Made by a program: the position numbers and the translations under genes. From positions 64,399,702 through 64,463,701 of the forward strand of contig NC_132927.1 of the NCBI RefSeq assembly GCF_047675955.1: a stretch of DNA of 64,000 bases, in the 5' to 3' direction. Source of the stretch: Chlorocebus sabaeus (Eukaryota > Chordata > Mammalia > Primates > Cercopithecidae). Shown here one piece after another: positions 56,013-64,000 of this stretch. Position 1 is the first letter of the stretch, and every line of letters starts with the position of its first letter. A model generated the notes under the pieces. That model made no database searches and was not told the origin of the DNA. It saw only the letters and a program-made list of their open reading frames with translations.

Positions 56013-57501
56013 TCATATAGAAAGGGGCATTTATTAATGTGACAACATGTAATGCATCACACTAAATGCAAAAGCAGGCAAGAGAACAGTCTGTACACAG
56101 TGCAGTAACATTACACAGTATTGTAATTATTACATAGTATGGTAATAGTATGGAAACAATGTCTACAAATACTATATGTGTTTATGTGATCTTTTGAGAG
56201 GGAGACGCTATATATAACCCAATATATTGTTGTTTTTGGATGGAGGTGACTGCAGGTGATTTTTTTGTTTCTCTTCTCCCCTTTAATACTAGTCACGTTG
56301 TATGTTGAACATGTATTTTAAAACCAATCAAGGCCTATGCTATTTCTCAAAACTGCATAGGAAATTGGGGTGAGACAAGCTCCAAAGATTATAGTTCAGA
56401 TTACAGGAGATTCCTGAGTCTTTTGCCTTTCTCTTTCTAAGCAATTTAACAATAGAAAGAGTCAAAAGAAAGCCCTGGTTGATTTAAAACTGTTATCAGT
56501 ACTCCACTACTGCCAAGACAGGCATTTTTACAATTTCTTTCTGGGAGATCAAGAATCCAGGCATTTTTACAAGTGATTACATTTATCTAGCTAGAGTGAG
56601 AGGAAGTGTGATGGATACCAATGGGATAAAAATAGATATTTGTACAAGAGGGCAAATGATACATTATTCCAAATCATTAATTCAAGCTTTTTGTGTACTC
56701 TCACATGCCCCCAAACACCTAGTCACTTCCAAGTACTAAGTTAATGGCCACCAAAGTGATGTGGGTTTCATTTAAATGATAGACCACTTATTTCCCCCAT
56801 TTTCCAAACCAGAAGCAGTTGCAATTAATGCATTTCACCTCACTATGATGCAATGCAGAAGAGAAGGTCTTCTTGGTGAAAGCCTGTTCAATTTCCATCC
56901 TGGGCCATCACCTGTCTGGGCTCTCAGTAGGAGACCACAGACAGGTGAGGCACTGCCTGCAGCTAGAATGCCGTACAACACACTAGTGTTATTTCTCTTA
57001 ATGGCTTCCTCCCATTGCTGTCCAAAATGAACTTGCCAATATATCACAGGAGTTATCAAAACAGGTTTTTATTTCTTCCTTAGTACTTGAAAACCCATTG
57101 GTAATTACCATTATGGGGTTGCATTTTGCATCTGTAAGTCAGGATGAAAACTAGAGCTCCCACACATGCTTTCTATTTACATATTTTTCTTTTCTCAGAA
57201 AACAGGGCCACATGCATTCACAAGAGGTGGCAGCAGGATGACCGACTCCACATCAAGCAGATGAGACATATTCTTGTAGTCCCATGACCTCCAGCAAGGT
57301 TTCCCTTTATCTGTAGACTCAGTGATCTCCTTTTCTCTCCCTCTCTGAAAGAATGAAAAGAACCTAACCAAATAATCTCTGACGTAGTTCAACCCTGGCT
57401 ATCATAAATCAAGTAGGGTGAGGGATAAAACTGTGTACCTGAGCCAATGGGTTTCTTTGGAAACCTGCTAAGATGGAGCTGTTACAGACTCGTCATCTAA
57501 C
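56013..57501. other. Unassigned sequence
   Basis: Nothing identified. 56776-57030 is open on the plus strand for 84 codons without a recognisable motif. Confidence 0.4.
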
Positions 57502-57650
57502 TGATGCTTTTCAAACTTTAATATGCTTATGAGTCACCTGGGGATCTTGGTAAAATGCAGATTCTTAGCCCCAAGCTGGGCAAGCTAGGATTAGGGATTT
57601 CTAATGAGCTCCCAGATGATGCTCACATGATGACTGGTCCTTTCCAGTCC
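57502..57650. mobile_element. MER5A-type hAT-Charlie element
   Basis: 'cttttcaaactttaatatgc', 'gagtcacctggggatcttgg', 'aaaatgcagattcttagccc' and 'tttctaatgagctcccagat' follow MER5A in order. The far end is lost. Confidence 0.8.
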
Positions 57651-57894
57651 TGGCATCTTCTGGATACCATTGGTTGGGATAACCCATTAAAACCAATTTT
57701 GCCTGATGGTGATCCAAGATAAGCAAAATTTAATCTGGTGATGAAGGGCTCACCCCGATCAGGGAATATTATAAAAGAAGCCCAAAAGCTTAAGAAGCTA
57801 AAAGGGTTTTAAAAAATGGCACATTCTTCATTAGAACCAAAGAAAACCAGGCACCAAGACAACCCCAGAGACAGAACCAGAACAAAACTGAAAC

Positions 57895-57909
57895 AGAACT
57901 ACTGGTTTT
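57895..57909. repeat. AluY target duplication, left copy
   Basis: 'agaactactggtttt', identical to 58242-58256. Confidence 0.93.
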
Positions 57910-58241
57910 TTTTTGTTTGTTTTTTTTTGGTTTTTTTTTTTGTTTTTGTTTTTTTTTTGAGACAGAGTCTCGCTCTGTCGCCCAGGCTGGAGTGCAGTGG
58001 CCGGATCTCAGCTCACTGCAAGCTCCACCTCCCGGGTTTACGCCATTCTCCTGCCTCAGCCTCCCGAGTAGCTGGGACTACAGGCGCCCGCCATCTGGCC
58101 CGGCTAGTTTTTTGTATTTTTTTAGTAGAGACGGGGTTTCACCGGGTTAGCCAGGATAGTCTCGATATCCTGACCTCGTGATTCGCCCGTCTCGGACTCC
58201 CAAAGTGCTGGGATTACAGGCTTGAGCCACCGCGCCCGGCC
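57910..58241 (-). mobile_element. Antisense AluY, Old World monkey type
   Basis: Complete Alu with a T-rich tail of about 50 bp interrupted by G, flanked by perfect 15-bp duplications. The plus strand shows 'cagtggccggatctcagctc', 'tttcaccgggttagccagga' and 'acaggcttgagccaccgcgc'. I associate these bases with cercopithecid AluYR rather than human AluY. Confidence 0.93.
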
Positions 58242-58256
58242 AGAACTACTGGTTTT
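58242..58256. repeat. AluY target duplication, right copy
   Basis: 'agaactactggtttt', matching 57895-57909. Confidence 0.93.
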
Positions 58257-60519
58257 ATTAACCACTTTGTCTTGCAATTCAAAATGTTGAGAAAATGAGG
58301 ATAACTTTTCAGGAGGAAAAACTAGGATCATGTTGCTACTGCCTCTGTAGGTGATGTATGCCTGCTGAAGGCATCAGGAAACCAGTAGCCAGGTTCTCCA
58401 TGCACTTAATACTAGAAATGCAATTGTACAAACAAATGAACTACAGGGCAGATCAATTAAGTAGGCTGCAGTAATGAGACCCTTTCCTTTCTAGTTTCCA
58501 ATGTTTTATGATTCCAGGACATACACAAATTAAGTACACCTGGGAAGATATATTTACTTCTTTTCTAAATGAAGCATTGCATCCACCCGTTTCCCGAGTC
58601 TATCAGAAAAGCCCATGCTGCCATGGTTTCCATTTATATAAAATGAATAAGAGTGTACAGGTGTGCTCAGATATCCCCATGCTATAGCCTTGCAAGGTTC
58701 GAAGGATTATACTCCCAGACTCTCAGGTCCACAGAAGACTCTGAGGCCCATAGCGACTTGTCCAAATCCAATTCCCAGTTGGGAGAATATTCTGCCATAC
58801 TAGGAAGAGGAAGTCATTCATGGAAGAATCACAGAGGCTCCAGACCATCTGCATGTATGGATTCATCTTGACTCAAATTCAGAACCCATTTTTAATTCCC
58901 TTATCTTTCCAAATTGGGAGCTACAGGGAAAGAGCAAAAGCCAAAAGGAGAAATTGACCCAAAAGGTTGACGCCCTCCACAATGACTGCTTATAGAAAAT
59001 AGATTCTCCAAAAGAGGTGCAGAGTCTGAGAATCCAGCTATGTATCATGTTCCAGAGGCAAGACACGTGGCCAAACTGAAGACCAAACAATATATCTCCA
59101 TGGCAGATAAAGAGGCCACTTCCAGAACCTGTATGAAAGATTGTGCTTTCACTTATAGGATATTCTTTTTATTGTCCAAAATTAGCATAGCCAGAAATAA
59201 AATCTTAGACCTGCCTAGCTGGGCAAGAATCTAATAATAAAGACAGAGGGAACTATTTGCATATATTCAAGGTCTGTAACTTTCTGTGACCATCTTCTCA
59301 TAATTATTCAGTATCATAAAAGGAAATGAGAGAAAGACAAAGAGACTCATACTCAGAATCCCTAAATGCTAGCAAAGAAAAAGTGTTTTGGGTTCCCTAA
59401 CCTTCACTATCATAATTTCTTGGGGATGTAGATTACTCCATCAAGATTTAGAGAACCTGTAGTTATAGTACTGAATTGAATGATAAGCAAGACCAATAAA
59501 GGTCTGCTGGAAAAGTCACAACTCTATTCCTCCAACAACCATACTCCCCATGTAGACCTTGTCACCCCCTATCACAGCACTTTCTTGGAAATGTCAGATT
59601 CCAAGACCTGGCTACCTCTCATGAACCCTCTTGCTTCTCTTACTTCTTAAGTAAGAACTCTTACTTCTTTCCTCATCTTACAACAGCTCTTCAGGCTCAT
59701 TGATCCTGTACTTCCCTCCATACTCCCCAGCCAATCTCCCTTTTTGTGGCTTCCCTTTTTATTTCAGAAGGAACCATAATGAGACCCTGTTCCATTCTTG
59801 GTGAGATCCTCAATTACCTGGCCCCTTCTATTTCAGGCCCACCAGCCCTATTACCGATATTGGACAGGTCCAAACCTTCTCCCTCTCCAATGCTCCTACC
59901 CCTGGGCTGCTGAACACTGCTTGAGAAAGTCATACACAGGTCGTCCAGCCTCTCTGGGGATCACAGCATCCCATAATAACCCTCACCCATATCCCACCAC
60001 AGCTATGTCAGACAGTTACCAGTCTTACCAAATCCCCATCCCATCCCACTTCGTGCCTCAGGAAGTTGGCCTTGCCTTCCACCCCACTGGGGAAAACAAA
60101 GCCTTCAAAAGGGCCATGCAAGGTTCCCTAAGCCTATGAATGGATCTAATTCTGTGTCTGTCTCCTCTCCATCTCCTTTGGTGAATTTGCTTACACTCAA
60201 ACTCAAGTTCAAGACAATCCCACTACCAATGCTCTGCAAATGTCCCCCTCTCTCCTCTTCTTGGCCCAAGACCCTGTTTCCTGCCCAGTGTTTCCTTTCC
60301 ATTCTGCATCCTCACCCTGTCTCATCAGGTTCTCTTTGTGCAGCTTATGAACGTGCCCCAGAGTCTGCCACAGTTGTGGAGAAAGCAAAGGTCTCCCTTG
60401 ACCTTCCATCTTCTCTAGCAACTGCTCCATCTTCCTGGCCAAGCTTGTTAAAGAAACCTACTAACTGGGCTTGCTCCCTTCACTGGGAGCCAAGGGTCTC
60501 ACTTCTTCACCACTGAAAA
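58257..60519. other. Unassigned sequence, pyrimidine-rich in the second half
   Basis: Frames at 59798-60139 and 60136-60516 are open for 113 and 126 codons, but both are proline/serine-rich in a C/T-rich stretch and match no family I know. They could be the upstream part of an L2 ORF2 or chance. Confidence 0.35.
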
Positions 60520-60830
60520 TTTTCTGGCAAAGTTTACAGTAGGTCACTTTCTAGATAACAAACCCAGGCTCAGTGGACACCTTTCAGAACTTATCTAATG
60601 TGAATGCTCTACTACTCCTTTCTCAAAAGTCCCTTACCCTGTTCTTAGCCCTGGCCTTCGGCTTCTGCAACGTCAGTCTTGCATTCTTCTTCCCTTAACC
60701 CTCCTAAGTTAACTTCCTTTGTTTTGCTGGTTTCCCCCCTTGCTTCAGGATTCCCCAAGGTTCTACTCTTTTCAGTCCATATGCTCAGGTAGAGAGCTCT
60801 TCCCCACGCTCATGGTCGTATCCCATGGAT
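60520..60830 (+). repeat. L2 ORF2-region remnant, sense, tentative
   Basis: 'tgttttgctggtttcccccc', 'caggattccccaaggttcta' and 'cttttcagtccatatgctca' resemble the L2 reverse transcriptase region. Very diverged. 60831-61262 is unassigned. Confidence 0.4.
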
Positions 60831-61262
60831 AGACAAAATGGACCCAAAGTAACCAAGTCCTTTTTAGCCATCTACTGGTTTAGTTTGCTAAAGAACCTAC
60901 TGACACCTCATTTCCTGACTGATTCTACCTTCCCACAACTTCTAAGTCACAAAAGGAAACTCACTAAGTCTAGGTGCCTTCATACAAGAGGAAGTTAGAA
61001 AGTTTGAAGATGTAAGAAAGAGAGGAGAAAAATATCTCTTCTGTGTGTCCAGCCTCAGGTTTGCCTGGTTTGTCTTGACCACAAGGGACATAGGAGATCT
61101 CTTCACCACTGAGCTGAGCCCAATGCATTCTTCAGAGATTCTACACAATTTTCTGGGCATTTCTGCTGTCTCTTGAGCCAGGTCATGCTGTTCATTTGAT
61201 TTTCGTTTCATTTATTTCTGTACACATGCTTTCATCATGCTAAGCTCCTCTCTCCCTCTATC

Positions 61263-61393
61263 CCTTCCCTCTCTCCTTTCCTTCCCATCCTCCCTTCCTT
61301 TCTTCTGTCCATATTCATTGACTGCCTACTATTTGTCAGTGTCCACTGGGGCATTAAGATAAATTAAGTTGCCCATAATCAAGTGGGAGATGA
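61263..61393 (+). repeat. Local direct duplication, copy 1
   Basis: 'tccatattcattgactgcct' at 61308 is repeated at 61798, exactly 490 bp away. The match covers about 130 bp from the C/T-rich run to 'caagtgggagatgaacagga'. Confidence 0.88.
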
Positions 61394-61751
61394 ACAGGAA
61401 AAATGAGTAGTGACTGTAGGAGAGTCACATTCACTTGGAGTTTGAGTGTGATCAAAGTTCAAAGCCCCTAAAGACTCTCTCCCAACATTTGGGGGTTGCT
61501 GTGGCACCTTGCCTTTGCCAAAGTTCCATTCAGTTAAACTGCCCTTTGGGCCATTCCTCTTAACACTGCATTTGAATCCCACTCAGAGACACAGAACTAG
61601 CTTCTGCCTGTTGAATCTCAGGGTTAAGATCTAATTTTTCCAACTCTCTCATCATTTTCTTTTCCTTCACAAGTGATTCTTATGGGGTTTGCTCCATCCT
61701 TTAGTGTGAATTTCACAATGACTTGGGGCCACAGGTTTTCCCTTCCCTCCC

Positions 61752-61884
61752 TCCTGCCATTCCTCCTTTCCTTCCCATCCACCCTTCCTTTCCTCTGTCC
61801 ATATTCATTGACTGCCTACTATTGGCCAGGCTCCACTGGGGCACTAAAATTAAGTTGCCCATAATCAAGTGGGAGATGAATAGG
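61752..61884 (+). repeat. Local direct duplication, copy 2
   Basis: Counterpart of 61263-61393, ending 'caagtgggagatgaatagga'. Roughly 90% identical by eye. The DNA between the copies and after copy 2 is not similar. Confidence 0.88.
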
Positions 61885-63215
61885 ATTTCAGGGGAACAGG
61901 TAACCTATTCTCTAATACAAGCTTGAGAGAAAAGTGACTTGAAGAGTTGGCAAAAATGTAAAGTTTTTTAGGCAGCTTGTGGGTGGGTGAGCAGAGCCTG
62001 AGGGGATACAGGAATTAGAGTTCTTGCCCTGTATATCACCCCAAATTTTCAGGTCTAGTTGGAAGCAACCATTAGGCAAGGAGAAAAACAGTAGAACAAT
62101 ATAGTGTGCCTCAGTTAAATATTTTTTGAACTGTTCTTGCACTGAAGTGCCTGAACAGTGCACAAGAAGTGTTTGTTGAATAACTAACAGAATCTAAGTT
62201 GAGAAGTAAGCTTTAAGAAATTGGACTACTATTGTGATTTTTTATATTATTGGTCAGAATCATTTCTCATTTCTCATTATAATAGTTAAAGCAAGTACCT
62301 GATTTCTTAGTTTTTAATTCTCCTATAAGAAGTTAACCTTGCAGGAGAGGTGGTTTTCAGTGGTCATTCCCTGAGGAAAAATGCCTTCAGCCCAACCTCA
62401 GTATACACACATGCGTGCGCACACACACACACACGCACCACTCCACCATATACCCACCAACTATCCCTGAGCCATCCAATGTATTTTTTGCTCATCTATT
62501 TCCAAAGCTAAGCAAAAGAAGAGATTGCTGTCTCCTGGCTGATAGAAAATCATAGTAAGTTTAGAGAAAAAGCCAAGTAAATAATTTTCTGGAGTTCTTA
62601 TTCCATCTCCCATCCCAAACCTACCATGAGAATCAAAAAAATATAGAAATGGCTGGGATTTTTCATTTCAAAAGTCAGTGAGTGATGTGAGTGAAAGTCT
62701 GTGATCAAGATTAACCTTCAGAAAAGTATCTCCGAGCTCCCAGAGAGTTGCTGTAGTGAGCGCTGAATGTCTATGGCACTAGTACTAGAAAGCAATGTGG
62801 AGTGCACAAAATTCCCTCATCACTGTAGATAGCTGAAATGCTCAGAAAATTTTGTGGAATCTCTGAAAAATGCAATGGGCTCAGCCTAATGGTGAGGAGG
62901 TCTCACGTGTTTCTGGTCTTGTAAAGACCAGAAATGAAATTTAACATGCACATTTTTAAACACATCATTTAGAGGAGAAATACTACTGAGCCAGATAACT
63001 ATTGAATTTTATGAATCCTAATAATAAAAAAGGAGGGAGAAGGTTGGGTATAGGAAAATAAGATGTTTTGTGCTTATTATATTTTGTGATGGTCCTTTTT
63101 CCCTTCTACTCATATTCATATTCAGAAGTTTGTGAGACTTCTCAATTGCACTTCTCTCCACCTTGGCATTTTTCTTCTCTCTAGGATCCTAATGTATTTC
63201 TCTCGTGCCTCGGGG
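61885..63215. other. Unassigned sequence with (CA)n run
   Basis: A (CA)n-rich tract with 'gcgtgcgc' interruption lies at 62402-62437. Nothing else is recognised. Confidence 0.45.
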
Positions 63216-63440
63216 GCGTTGACTTTGGAAAGAGCTGGTTTGAGTTTGAATCATGACTTTGGCACTTACTGGCTTTGTAACTGTGGGAAAATTCCCTTGT
63301 TTGGCATGTATTTTCTCTTCCATACAATAAGAATAATCATCCTTACCTCACACAAAGGTTATGAGTATAAACCAAGCTAATATATGCCAAGTGCTTCATA
63401 CTTGCTGGCGCCTATAGACACTCAATAAATATGAGTTTTC
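63216..63440 (+). mobile_element. MIR, near full length, sense
   Basis: 'gtttgaatcatgactttggc', 'cacttactggctttgtaact', 'cttccatacaataagaataa' and 'gacactcaataaatatgagt' follow the whole MIR from tRNA-derived head to tail. Confidence 0.88.
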
Positions 63441-64000
63441 TTTCTCAGAAGAATAACTGTTGTTTTTTATATTCAAAGCTATATTCTTTGTCAATGTCCT
63501 CAATAGTCCCAAACTGGGAAAACCTGGGGCTGGACACACAGAACACTGTGCCTTATTCTTTGTTCACCTGAGGGCCAGAGCCAGAAGTTAACACACAGCT
63601 TAGCAAACAAATATTTTCTTAAAAAAAAATTGTTGAGTGACTGCAAAGCTCATCTCTAAGGTTCTTTTCAGCTAACATTATAACATTACGGGACTCTGCC
63701 TTCCAGGATCTCCCGTGGCAGGCAAATACCTCTGACACACCTAAACCCCATGCATGCACCTGACAAAAGAGAAAAGAATCAAGCTGCAATTTGGAGGCCA
63801 GAGTGAGGCAAAATGAAAGGCTGACATTGAGAAGCAATCTTACTGTTCCAGCATGGGGGCCTCTCTGCTATTGTTAACCAAATTGATGTTTTCTTTGGAA
63901 GACCACTCTGTCAATTAATGGCAGTGGACACTGTGTCGGGAGAAGAGTCAAGATTCGACATCTACCTCCTGGTTACCTACTTGATTGATGGTCTACACCA
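63441..64000. other. Unassigned sequence to the window end
   Basis: No repeat family or reading frame recognised. Confidence 0.4.

Noticed and set aside
8189..62437. CRISPR-like or operon structures
   Set aside because: All short repeats are microsatellites or transposon pieces; the DNA is clearly primate and no spaced identical repeats occur.

Overview
This is nuclear DNA from a primate, most likely an Old World monkey (Cercopithecidae). Alu, L1PA-type L1, MADE1 and MaLR elements place it among the anthropoids. The antisense AluY at 57.9-58.2 kb carries base choices I associate with the cercopithecid AluYR group. The intact L1 ORF1 at 18.6-19.6 kb has a coiled-coil half unlike the one I know from human L1. 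I recognise no exon of a host protein-coding gene on either strand. The window reads as intergenic or intronic DNA in which most identifiable sequence is transposon-derived.

Layout: 1-4.9 kb is a mosaic of ancient L1, a hAT-type DNA transposon and an antisense MaLR LTR, followed by an old antisense L1 that keeps its 5' part but has lost its 3' part. 5.5-7.6 kb holds L2 pieces, a MADE1 mariner hairpin and a 124-bp inverted duplication with a small triplication. 9.8-10.4 kb is an antisense MLT1-like LTR. 14.26-20.62 kb is the main feature: an antisense Alu, then a full-length antisense L1 of about 6.2 kb with perfect target-site duplications, an intact 338-codon ORF1, and an ORF2 of canonical 1275-codon length broken by one nonsense codon at codon 284. 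20.9-26.2 kb has older L1, a second MaLR LTR, several Alus and an unassigned block with decayed short ORFs. 26.2-30.4 kb is a second antisense L1 that has lost ORF1 and the endonuclease domain through one internal deletion.

31-42.8 kb is largely unassigned, with a CpG-bearing stretch at 37.0-37.9 kb that looks like a candidate conserved noncoding element. 42.8-47.3 kb is a degenerate class I endogenous retrovirus with two LTRs, a proline-type primer-binding site, a gag remnant containing a 351-bp in-frame-length tandem duplication, no pol, and only an env-tail-like remnant before the 3' LTR. The 3' LTR has its own 106-bp tandem duplication. A second, GC-rich LTR-like unit follows to about 48.3 kb. 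50.7-52.3 kb is a 5'-truncated older L1 carrying a striking (CA)n/(TG)n palindrome. The rest is unassigned DNA with MIR, MER5A, Alu and L2 pieces and a local duplication at 61.3/61.8 kb.

The genes do not form a pathway. The only machinery encoded is that of L1: ORF1p is an RNA-binding trimer and ORF2p an endonuclease/reverse transcriptase, and here ORF2 is inactivated. I found no evidence for an undescribed biological system. The most interesting items are structural: the one-stop L1, reuse of one target site by an Alu and then an L1, the inverted duplication around MADE1, and the tandem duplications in the ERV. Element boundaries and family names come from reading and memory, not from an alignment run.
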